Source of the DNA: BOKV01 sp041742235
GTDB taxonomy: Bacteria > Pseudomonadota > Alphaproteobacteria > Rhizobiales > Rhizobiaceae
Length of the DNA: 5,807 nucleotides
Direction of reading: 5' to 3'
Assembly (NCBI GenBank): GCA_041742235.1
Contig: JBGSJA010000225.1
Coordinates: forward strand, 1 to 5,807
In this document: piece by piece, positions 1 through 4,916 of the stretch
Layout: each line of letters opens with the position of its first letter
Numbering within the stretch: position 1 is the first letter of the stretch
Notes under the pieces: model-generated
Database searches by the model: none
Told to the model about the DNA's origin: nothing
Seen by the model: the letters and a program-made list of their open reading frames with translations, nothing else
Program-made: the position numbers and the translations under genes

Positions 1-180
1 CTTGTAGCCGACGCCCATTTCCGCCACGAGAACTTCCCTGCCCTCGCGCTCGCGGCGCGAACGCACGGTCAGGCTTTCGCACAGAGGCAGGAACTGCGGA
101 TATTGCTCGACATCGGCGACCAGGTCGAACATCTGCCGCGCGCTGTAGGGTACTGGATGGACTTTTGAAAACTGCGGCAA
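1..180 (-). CDS. RatA/COQ10-family START-domain protein (N-terminal 60 codons; 3' part outside window)
   Basis: Reverse-strand translation from a TTG at 180-178 gives MPQFSKVHPVPYSARQMFDL, then a stretch containing VADVEQYPQFLPLCES and ending EVLVAEMGVGYK at the window edge. This is the typical opening of the COQ10/RatA branch of START-like lipid-binding proteins (polyketide cyclase/dehydrase superfamily). The family includes the ubiquinone-binding Coq10 and the E. coli protein named RatA. In alphaproteobacteria a role in ubiquinone handling for respiration is more likely than a toxin role; that is inference from family and context. The TTG is chosen because MPQF matches the usual family N-terminus and the only in-frame ATG (132-130) would remove the first strand. 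No strong Shine-Dalgarno is visible before the TTG. It begins 11 bp after the lipA stop, so co-transcription or translational coupling with lipA is likely. About 90 C-terminal residues should lie outside the window. Confidence 0.88.
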   Translation of the reverse strand, partial: MPQFSKVHPVPYSARQMFDLVADVEQYPQFLPLCESLTVRSRREREGREVLVAEMGVGYK

Positions 181-191
181 GTGGAGTGCTT

Positions 192-1151
192 CTATTCGTT
201 CGCCAGCCGGGCCGTGCGCGCAGCGCGCAGCCGGGCGAAATCTTCTCCGGCATGGTGCGACGAGCGCGTCAGCGGGCTTGAGGACACGAGCAGAAAACCC
301 TTCGCATAGGCGATCGTCTCGTAGGACTTGAACTCGTCCGGCGTGATGAACGCCTTGACCGGATGGTGCTTGCGTGTCGGCTGCAAATATTGCCCGATGG
401 TGAGGAAATCGACGTCCGCGGTGCGCAAATCATCCATCAACTGCAACACTTCGTTCCGCTCTTCGCCGAGGCCGACCATGATGCCCGACTTGGTGAACAT
501 CGCCGGATCGAGTTCCTTTACCCGCTGCAACAGCCGGATCGAGTGGAAGTAGCGCGCGCCGGGCCGGACGGTAAGGTAGTTCGACGGCACCGTTTCCAGA
601 TTGTGGTTGAAGACGTCCGGCCTTGCCGCGACCACCTTTTCCAGAGCGCCATCCTTGCGCAGGAAATCCGGCGTCAGAATTTCGATGGTCGTTCCCGGCG
701 AGCATTCCCGGATAGCCAGGATCGTCTCGACGAAGTGCTGCGCGCCGCCGTCATCGAGGTCGTCACGGTCCACGGAAGTGATAACGACATGTTCGAGGCC
801 CAGCTTGGCAACCGCGATGGCGACATTCTCCGGCTCCTTGGAGTCAAGCGCGCCGGGCATGCCTGTCCGCACGTTGCAGAAGGCACAGGCCCGTGTGCAG
901 GTGTCGCCCATGATCATCATGGTCGCGTGCTTCTTCGACCAGCATTCGCCGATGTTGGGACAACCCGCCTCCTCGCACACCGTGACGAGTGCGTTCTCCT
1001 TCACGATCTTGCGCGTTTCCTCATAGACCGGCGAGCCGCCTGCGCGAACGCGGATCCAGTCGGGCTTGCGCAGCACCTCGTTGTCGGGCCGGTGGGCCTT
1101 TTCCGGGTGGCGCGGCCTGGCCGCGGAAACGGTATCTAGAACGGTTACCAT
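192..1151 (-). CDS. lipA: Lipoyl synthase (radical SAM)
   Basis: A 319-residue LipA of normal family length. It inserts two sulfur atoms into protein-bound octanoyl groups on lipoyl domains of pyruvate and 2-oxoglutarate dehydrogenases and the glycine cleavage H protein, using S-adenosylmethionine in the cytosol. Both cluster motifs are intact. The auxiliary 4Fe-4S motif CX4CX5C is C59, C64, C70. The radical SAM motif CX3CX2C is C85, C89, C92. The C-terminal RSSHHAG (R296-S297-S298) supplies the serine ligand of the auxiliary cluster that is sacrificed as sulfur donor. The N-terminus (MVTVLDTV...RPRHPEKAHRPD) matches rhizobial LipA and supports the ATG at 1151. AGGA in the upstream spacer, about 8 nt away, is a plausible ribosome binding site. 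It starts 9 bp after the GlsB-type gene and is followed after 11 bp by the RatA/COQ10 gene. Its place downstream of lpdA and pdhC ties cofactor synthesis to the enzymes that use it. No lipB is seen here. Confidence 0.98.
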   Translation of the reverse strand: MVTVLDTVSAARPRHPEKAHRPDNEVLRKPDWIRVRAGGSPVYEETRKIVKENALVTVCEEAGCPNIGECWSKKHATMMIMGDTCTRACAFCNVRTGMPGALDSKEPENVAIAVAKLGLEHVVITSVDRDDLDDGGAQHFVETILAIRECSPGTTIEILTPDFLRKDGALEKVVAARPDVFNHNLETVPSNYLTVRPGARYFHSIRLLQRVKELDPAMFTKSGIMVGLGEERNEVLQLMDDLRTADVDFLTIGQYLQPTRKHHPVKAFITPDEFKSYETIAYAKGFLLVSSSPLTRSSHHAGEDFARLRAARTARLANE

Positions 1152-1160
1152 GTGAAATTC

Positions 1161-1526
1161 CTATTGCCGGGCGTCAGGCCCGCCGTCCTTGGTATGGTAC
1201 ATCGGGCCTCCCGGCGGCATGTTGCCCGGCTGGTTCTGTAGGGGAGGATGGCTTGCGGCCTCACGCCTGCCGAAGAACCACAAGATGATGATCGCGCCGA
1301 TCGTCGCCACCACGAGATTGCCCAGAAACCCGTAGAACTGCGCTCCGATCAGGCTTGCCAGCGTTCCGCCAACGAAAGATCCGGCAATGCCGACCAGCAT
1401 GTTGGTCAGCAGGCTGTGGTTGCGGTTCATTGCCCGCTCGGCAATCCAGCCCGCCAGGGCGCCGATGATCAGCATTCCGATGAAACCGACGCCGGGCATT
1501 CCCATGATACCGAATTGTCCATCCAT
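1161..1526 (-). CDS. GlsB/YeaQ/YmgE-family (transglycosylase-associated) membrane protein
   Basis: A 121-residue small integral membrane protein. About residues 12-29, 42-60 and 65-85 form three hydrophobic, glycine-rich helices; GWIAERAM after helix 1, GIAGSFVGGTLASL in helix 2 and ATIGAIIILWFFGRR in helix 3 are typical of the family once called transglycosylase-associated proteins. Members are stress-associated inner-membrane proteins with no proven biochemical activity. The open frame extends 11 codons further upstream to an ATG at 1559. I chose the ATG at 1526 because GGAG (1534-1537) lies 7 nt before it and the extra residues look non-conserved. Residues 86-121 form a hydrophilic Pro/Gly/Asn-rich tail (NQPGNMPPGGP), beyond the 80-90 residue length usual for the family. 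It lies 69 bp after lpdA and 9 bp before lipA. Identification is firm; function is unknown. Confidence 0.9.
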   Translation of the reverse strand: MDGQFGIMGMPGVGFIGMLIIGALAGWIAERAMNRNHSLLTNMLVGIAGSFVGGTLASLIGAQFYGFLGNLVVATIGAIIILWFFGRREAASHPPLQNQPGNMPPGGPMYHTKDGGPDARQ

Positions 1527-1533
1527 GGCGATT

Positions 1534-1537
1534 CTCC
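1534..1537 (-). promoter_or_regulatory. Ribosome binding site deciding the GlsB-type start
   Basis: On the minus strand GGAG is followed by 7 nt (AATCGCC) and then the ATG at 1526-1524. This spacing is close to ideal and favours this start over the more upstream in-frame ATG at 1559, which falls inside the large intergenic hairpin. Confidence 0.7.
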
Positions 1538-1544
1538 AATTGCT

Positions 1545-1588
1545 GGCCTTCGCAAACATAGTGCATCACACATGTCATTGCGATGGCC
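1545..1588 (-). repeat. Long imperfect inverted repeat between lpdA and the GlsB-type gene
   Basis: The outer arms are GGCCTTCGCAA (1545-1555) and TTGCGATGGCC (1578-1588), complementary at 10 of 11 positions with one T/T mismatch. Inside them ACAT (1556-1559) can pair with ATGT (1572-1575), and GTG (1561-1563) with CAC (1567-1569) around a CAT loop. The transcript can therefore fold into one extended hairpin of about 17 base pairs with small bulges. It begins 7 nt after the lpdA stop and ends 7 nt before the GGAG of the next gene. On the transcribed strand it is followed by AGCAATTGG rather than a U tract, so a classical intrinsic terminator is unlikely. An mRNA-processing or 3'-end-stabilising element, a protein-binding dyad, or a copy of a dispersed palindromic repeat are all possible. 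Confidence 0.6.
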
Positions 1589-1595
1589 GGCCTAC

Positions 1596-3038
1596 TCAGG
1601 CGTTCAGCACCTTGCCATAGGCGTCGAGCACGCTTTCCTTCATCATCTCCGACAAAGTCGGATGCGGGAAGACGGTGTGCATCAGGTCTTCTTCGGTGGT
1701 CTCGAGGTTCATCGCCACCACGAAACCCTGGATGAGTTCCGTCACTTCTGCCCCGACCATGTGGGCTCCGAGAAGCTGGCCTGTCTTCTTGTCGAAAATC
1801 GTCTTCACAAGGCCCTGGTCTTCGCCAAGCGCGATCGCCTTGCCGTTCGCGCCGAAGGAAAAACGCCCGACGCGGATGTCGTGGCCGGCCTCCTTGGCCT
1901 TCGCTTCCGTCAGCCCGACAGATGCAACCTGCGGGTGGCAATAGGTGCAGCCGGGTATCTTCATTTTGTCCATCGGGTGGACATTGGGCACTCCCGCGAT
2001 CTTCTCGACGCAGATTACGCCCTCATGCTCGGCCTTGTGCGCCAGCATGGGCGGCCCCGCCACGTCGCCGATGGCATGGATGCCTTCGACATTGGTGCGG
2101 CCATAGCCGTCGATTACGATCGTGCCACGATCGATCTTCACGCCCATCGCCTCAAGGCCGAGGTTCTCGATATTGCCCTGGACGCCGACGGCCGAAATCA
2201 GCCTGTCGGCCTCGAAGACTTCGCTCTTGCCGCCTTTCAGTTCCACGGTAGCCTTGACGGAATTGGCCCCCTTCTCGACCTTGGTGACTTTAGCCTCGGT
2301 GAAGATTTTCAGCCCCGCCTTCTCCAGCTGCTTGCGCGCGATGCCGGATATCTCGGCGTCTTCCACCGGCATGATGTTCGGCATCAGTTCGATCACGGTC
2401 ACGTCGCAGCCCATCGAATTGTAGAAGGATGCGAATTCGATGCCGATCGCGCCGGAACCCATGACCAGCAGGCGCTTTGGCATTTCCGCCGGCACCATCG
2501 CCTCGAAATAGGTCCAAATGAGCTTGCCGTCCGGCTCTATGCCTGGCAGCGCCCGCGGCCGCGCGCCAGTGGCGATGATGATATTCTTCGCCGAATACTC
2601 GCCCTCGTCCTTCACGCCCTTGGGAACAGCCGGCTGCGGTAGCATCGGTTTCTTTGTGGAAGCTGTGACGGCGACCTTGCCCTTGCCGGCAAGTTTCGCT
2701 TCGCCCCAGATGACGTCGACCTTGTTTTTCTTCATAAGGAAGGCAACGCCGGCATTGAGGCGCTGCGAGACGCCGCGCGATCGGTCCACCACTGCTTTTA
2801 CATCTGCCTTGATCGTGCCTTCGAGCGTCAGCCCGTAATTCTTCAGGTGATCTCCATAGTGCTTGATCTCGGCAGAACGCAGCAGAGCCTTGGTCGGGAT
2901 GCAGCCCCAATTGAGGCAGATCCCGCCAAGATGCTCGCGTTCGACAATGGCGGTCTTCAGGCCCAGTTGCGCTGCGCGAATGGCGGCCACATAGCCGCCG
3001 GGGCCCGATCCGATGATGATGACGTCGTAGTCCGCCAA
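1596..3038 (-). CDS. lpdA: Dihydrolipoamide dehydrogenase (E3 of pyruvate dehydrogenase)
   Basis: A 480-residue flavoprotein that reoxidises dihydrolipoyl arms with NAD+ in the cytosolic 2-oxoacid dehydrogenase complex. The FAD-binding Rossmann motif GSGPGG is at residues 10-15. The redox-active disulfide C41-X4-C46 lies in GGICLNWGCIPTK. The NAD-binding GSGAIG is at 194-199, the second FAD contact (AIGDVAGPPMLAHKAEHEG) near 322-340, and the catalytic His-Glu pair in FPHPTLSE is H459/E464. There is no N-terminal lipoyl domain. A linker near residues 126-150 (KKPMLPQPAVPKG) and the GCTYCHPQ segment (363-370) resemble the PDH-linked rhizobial enzyme rather than 2-oxoglutarate or branched-chain E3s. 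The start is TTG; the Rossmann strand DYDVIIIG begins at residue 3, so no later start is possible, and no in-frame ATG precedes it. The gene lies 42 bp after the DUF465 gene. Confidence 0.98.
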   Translation of the reverse strand: MADYDVIIIGSGPGGYVAAIRAAQLGLKTAIVEREHLGGICLNWGCIPTKALLRSAEIKHYGDHLKNYGLTLEGTIKADVKAVVDRSRGVSQRLNAGVAFLMKKNKVDVIWGEAKLAGKGKVAVTASTKKPMLPQPAVPKGVKDEGEYSAKNIIIATGARPRALPGIEPDGKLIWTYFEAMVPAEMPKRLLVMGSGAIGIEFASFYNSMGCDVTVIELMPNIMPVEDAEISGIARKQLEKAGLKIFTEAKVTKVEKGANSVKATVELKGGKSEVFEADRLISAVGVQGNIENLGLEAMGVKIDRGTIVIDGYGRTNVEGIHAIGDVAGPPMLAHKAEHEGVICVEKIAGVPNVHPMDKMKIPGCTYCHPQVASVGLTEAKAKEAGHDIRVGRFSFGANGKAIALGEDQGLVKTIFDKKTGQLLGAHMVGAEVTELIQGFVVAMNLETTEEDLMHTVFPHPTLSEMMKESVLDAYGKVLNA

Positions 3039-3046
3039 GGCATTTC

Positions 3047-3051
3047 CCTCC
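3047..3051 (-). promoter_or_regulatory. Strong Shine-Dalgarno deciding the lpdA TTG start
   Basis: On the minus strand GGAGG is followed by 8 nt (GAAATGCC) and the TTG at 3038. An out-of-frame ATG at 3043-3041 lies only 3 nt from the same site and would encode just 28 residues before a stop. The spacing therefore supports TTG as the true start. Confidence 0.8.
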
Positions 3052-3080
3052 AGGGTTGGCGGGACGCCGGCGAAGACCTC

Positions 3081-3317
3081 TCAGCCCCTCAGCATCCCGT
3101 AGATCTCGTCTTTCAGCTTCAGGCGCTGCTTGCGCAATGTCTCCATGCGCAAATCATCCATCGGCTCAACATTCGTCTCGCCGCGGTGAATCTCGCGGTT
3201 CAACGTGTGGTATGCGTCATGCATCTTGCGGAAATGCGCGTTTTCGACCTTGAGCGTGTGGATCTTTTCGCGCAGTTCCGGAAATTCGTCTGCAATTTCA
3301 TGCGGTGTATCGGACAT
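3081..3317 (-). CDS. DUF465 (YdcH-like) small helical protein
   Basis: A 78-residue soluble protein rich in charged residues, beginning MSDTPHEIADEFPELREKIH and ending LRKQRLKLKDEIYGMLRG. The pattern of two amphipathic helices, the first near residues 10-45 (with HALYHTLN-like HDAYHTLNREIH) and the second near 53-75 (LRMETLRKQRLKLKDEIY), is the DUF465/YdcH family signature. Members are typically 65-80 residues and have no established function. A helical hairpin or coiled coil is expected and no signal peptide or membrane segment is seen. The ATG at 3317 is preceded by GGAAGGAG with a 6-7 nt spacer, a very good ribosome binding site, but this site sits in the arm of a hairpin. It is 62 bp after the GNAT gene and 42 bp before lpdA on the same strand, so co-transcription with lpdA is likely. 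Confidence 0.92.
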   Translation of the reverse strand: MSDTPHEIADEFPELREKIHTLKVENAHFRKMHDAYHTLNREIHRGETNVEPMDDLRMETLRKQRLKLKDEIYGMLRG

Positions 3318-3324
3318 GCTTTTC

Positions 3325-3345
3325 TCCTTCCATGCCGTGGAAGGA
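3325..3345 (-). promoter_or_regulatory. Hairpin sequestering the DUF465 ribosome binding site
   Basis: On the minus strand TCCTTCCA, a 5-nt loop CGGCA, and TGGAAGGA form a perfect 8-bp stem. The 3' arm contains the AAGGA core of the Shine-Dalgarno for the ATG at 3317, and the 5' arm acts as an anti-Shine-Dalgarno. The stem ends 7 nt before the ATG. No U tract follows, which argues against a terminator. A translational switch (temperature, ribosome or protein controlled) is a reasonable inference; no known riboswitch class is recognised. Confidence 0.55.
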
Positions 3346-3379
3346 TTAGCCGCCGCTTCTTTTCACTCCTTGATCCGCG

Positions 3380-4036
3380 TCAAACATTGCCAAGTTCCCG
3401 CTTCATCAGCACCCAGTGCTCAGCAGTGAACCAGGGCACGATCTGCTTGTATGGCCGCCGGTCAATGATCTCGAAACCGCGCGAGCGGTAGAGCGCCAAC
3501 CCTGCCGCATTGCCGTCCTCGGTGACAAGCGCCACTCGGCGGCACCCGGCACCTTGAGCGCGCGCCAGATGGTTGTCGAGCAGCGCCGCACCAACGCCCA
3601 TGCCCCGCGCCTCGCGAAAGACGGCGAGCGAATCCACCAGCCAATCACCGACGGCCTCGCGAAAAAGCGCCAGCACCGGCTCGAACGATTCGTCCTTGTA
3701 GGCTTGGCTTCCTGTTTCAGCCTGCATCACATAGCCCGACGAGGCTCCCGCCGTCCTTCCGCCAATTTCGGCAATCATGGCATTGGCATAGCCATAAGGC
3801 GTATGCGGGTCGGCCATCATCGCGCGGCCGTGCTCGAAAGCGTCTTCGGCAACGCCTGCATCCACCGCTGCCTGCCAAAGCATCGCGGGAAGACCGTGAC
3901 CTGCGAGGTTGTCGAGGATCGCCATGTCGGCTGCGTCATGAATGGATGCCGGGCGCAACAAGATGTCCGGACGCGGTTTCTCTGCCGCCCCGTGCGATGC
4001 TATGACTGCCGAAACTGAATCGCCCGAAGGACCCAT
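3380..4036 (-). CDS. GNAT-family N-acetyltransferase
   Basis: A 218-residue protein from the ATG at 4036. The GNAT fold begins at LLRPASIHDAADMA (about residue 26). The acetyl-CoA pyrophosphate loop R-x-x-G-x-G is RGMGVG at 144-149, followed by helix AALLDNHLARAQGAG. The strand VALVTEDGN and the NAAGLALYRSRGF motif (176-188) close the CoA site. It should transfer an acetyl group from acetyl-CoA to an amine, but the acceptor is unknown. The start is uncertain: the frame stays open far upstream, residues before LLRPA look unconserved, and TTG codons at 3961 or 3958 would give MLRPAS, closer to how homologs begin. None of these starts has a convincing Shine-Dalgarno. The ATG at 3925 would delete the first strand. 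Its 5' end meets a plus-strand gene head to head. It is followed after 62 bp by the DUF465 gene on the same strand. Confidence 0.85.
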   Translation of the reverse strand: MGPSGDSVSAVIASHGAAEKPRPDILLRPASIHDAADMAILDNLAGHGLPAMLWQAAVDAGVAEDAFEHGRAMMADPHTPYGYANAMIAEIGGRTAGASSGYVMQAETGSQAYKDESFEPVLALFREAVGDWLVDSLAVFREARGMGVGAALLDNHLARAQGAGCRRVALVTEDGNAAGLALYRSRGFEIIDRRPYKQIVPWFTAEHWVLMKRELGNV

Positions 4037-4271
4037 GGAACCGGTTGTCTCACTCGTTTCGCCCGAAAAGATACTGGATCTCCCCTGGCATGTTGGCGTT
4101 CCAGGGATGGCGCTGATCGCGCTTTTCCTCTGGTCCGCCGTAAAGTCGGCCTTGACCATGCGCCCGGTAAAGGCAATCACGCGGATCGTGCTCGCCTTCG
4201 CGGTAGCGGTCATACTAACGCAAGGTGGCGACGCCATCGTGCAAATGGTCGACGGAGCGCCGCAATCATAA
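4035..4271 (+). CDS. Small two-helix membrane protein, unknown function
   Basis: The only plus-strand gene I support. From the ATG at 4035 it encodes 78 residues with two hydrophobic segments, near 19-36 (HVGVPGMALIALFLWSAV) and 48-63 (ITRIVLAFAVAVILTQ), joined by a basic loop (KSALTMRPVK), and a short acidic tail. This layout fits a real small inner-membrane protein; I recognise no named family. An in-frame ATG at 4002 would give 89 residues but lacks a ribosome binding site. The ATG at 4035 has AAGGA at 4027-4031, though only 3 nt away. Its stop overlaps the SGNH stop by 6 nt. The opposite strand is also open here, but the two frames share their third codon positions, so that openness carries little weight in GC-rich DNA. 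It would be transcribed against the flow of the surrounding operon. An artefact ORF remains possible. Confidence 0.6.
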   Translation: MEPVVSLVSPEKILDLPWHVGVPGMALIALFLWSAVKSALTMRPVKAITRIVLAFAVAVILTQGGDAIVQMVDGAPQS

Positions 4272-4907
4272 CCCCAGCATCAGCTTGACGATCGGTATCA
4301 GCGCGCGCCCGATGGCGCGTGTGTTCTCCGCGTCGATGTGAACGCCGTCGATCGGCGTCGTTTGCGCAACCGTTCCTGCATCGAAGAAATCCGCGCCCTG
4401 CTCGTCGGCAAGGTCAGCGTAGAACGAAGCGAGCATCCGCGATTGCTCGACACCTCCGGCAAACATGGCCGAAAACTCGAAATCCGCCGTCTCGCACAGC
4501 GCTGGCGGCGCCACGATCAGCACATGCGGCGGGGTCGTCGAACTGTCCCGCATCGCATTGATGCGCACCAGTTCCACACACCGGCGCATGCCCTGCATCG
4601 CCGCCAGCGCTGTGCCGGCAATGTGCGGCTTCATGTCGTTGGCGCCAAGCATGAGGATCACAAGATCGAGCGGCGCATGGGTATAGAGCACGGTCGGCAG
4701 GATGCGCGCACCATTGCGGTCGCAATCGGCAAGGTGCTCGTCATAGGCCGTGGTGCGCCCGCGCAAGCCGTCGGTGACGACCTCGACCTCTTTGCCCAGG
4801 CCCGCCGCCAGGACATTCGGCCAGCGGTCATGCCACGCGTGCCGGCCACGGGTGGCGGCATCCGCACCCCAGGTCAGCGAGTCGCCATAGCAAAGGACTG
4901 TTTTCAT
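4266..4907 (-). CDS. SGNH/GDSL hydrolase, arylesterase/acyltransferase (MsAcT-like)
   Basis: A 213-residue SGNH-fold esterase. Block I is GDSLTWG with nucleophile S10. Block II glycine lies in DGLRGRTT (47-53). Block III is LGAND with N90. Block V is DGVHIDAEN with D187 and H190, completing the Ser-Asp-His triad. The motifs DGLRGRTT, NGARILPTVLYTHAPLDLVI and PPHVLIVAPP align with what I recall of the Mycobacterium smegmatis acyltransferase/perhydrolase (MsAcT). The family hydrolyses or transfers short acyl groups from simple esters; the natural substrate here is unknown. There is no signal peptide, so it is likely cytosolic. The ATG at 4907 lies 9 bp after the pdhC stop with an AGGCGG-like ribosome site, implying co-transcription with pdhC. 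Its stop overlaps that of the small plus-strand gene. Family assignment is firm; the biological role is not. Confidence 0.95.
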   Translation of the reverse strand: MKTVLCYGDSLTWGADAATRGRHAWHDRWPNVLAAGLGKEVEVVTDGLRGRTTAYDEHLADCDRNGARILPTVLYTHAPLDLVILMLGANDMKPHIAGTALAAMQGMRRCVELVRINAMRDSSTTPPHVLIVAPPALCETADFEFSAMFAGGVEQSRMLASFYADLADEQGADFFDAGTVAQTTPIDGVHIDAENTRAIGRALIPIVKLMLGL

Positions 4908-4916
4908 CGGGGCCGC

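Noticed and set aside
1..180. RatA-type toxin of a toxin-antitoxin system
   Set aside because: The family name is historical. No antitoxin partner is seen in the window, and the lipA context fits a COQ10-like role better.
363..1139. Plus-strand open frame of 258 codons opposite lipA
   Set aside because: It is the antisense shadow of a fully conserved lipA, with no domain and Arg/His-rich composition.
1527..1595. Sigma70-type promoter in the lpdA/GlsB spacer
   Set aside because: ATGACA and TATGTT are present on the minus strand but only 12 nt apart, and they lie within the hairpin. No acceptable -35/-10 pair was found.
1248..2642. Long plus-strand open frame of 464 codons opposite lpdA
   Set aside because: It lies antisense to a complete, motif-verified lpdA. 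The product is rich in His, Arg, Asp and Ala with no recognisable domain, as expected of an antisense frame in GC-rich DNA.
3346..3366. Possible leader peptide MKRSGG (GTG start) ending right at the DUF465 hairpin
   Set aside because: The AAGGAG before it directly overlaps the GTG, leaving no spacing for initiation. Six codons can arise by chance, though the stop abutting the hairpin is curious.
4037..4237. Upstream extension of the GNAT gene to an ATG at 4237 (285 residues)
   Set aside because: The extra residues are Ser/Thr/Pro-rich and unlike GNAT N-termini. They lie antisense to the better-supported membrane protein, and the two frames share third codon positions.
4301..4322. GC-rich hairpin (CGCGCC-CGAT-GGCGCG core) about 30 bp after the plus-strand gene, as a terminator
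   Set aside because: It lies inside the SGNH coding region, where Ala/Arg/Gly codons easily give such dyads, and no T tract follows.
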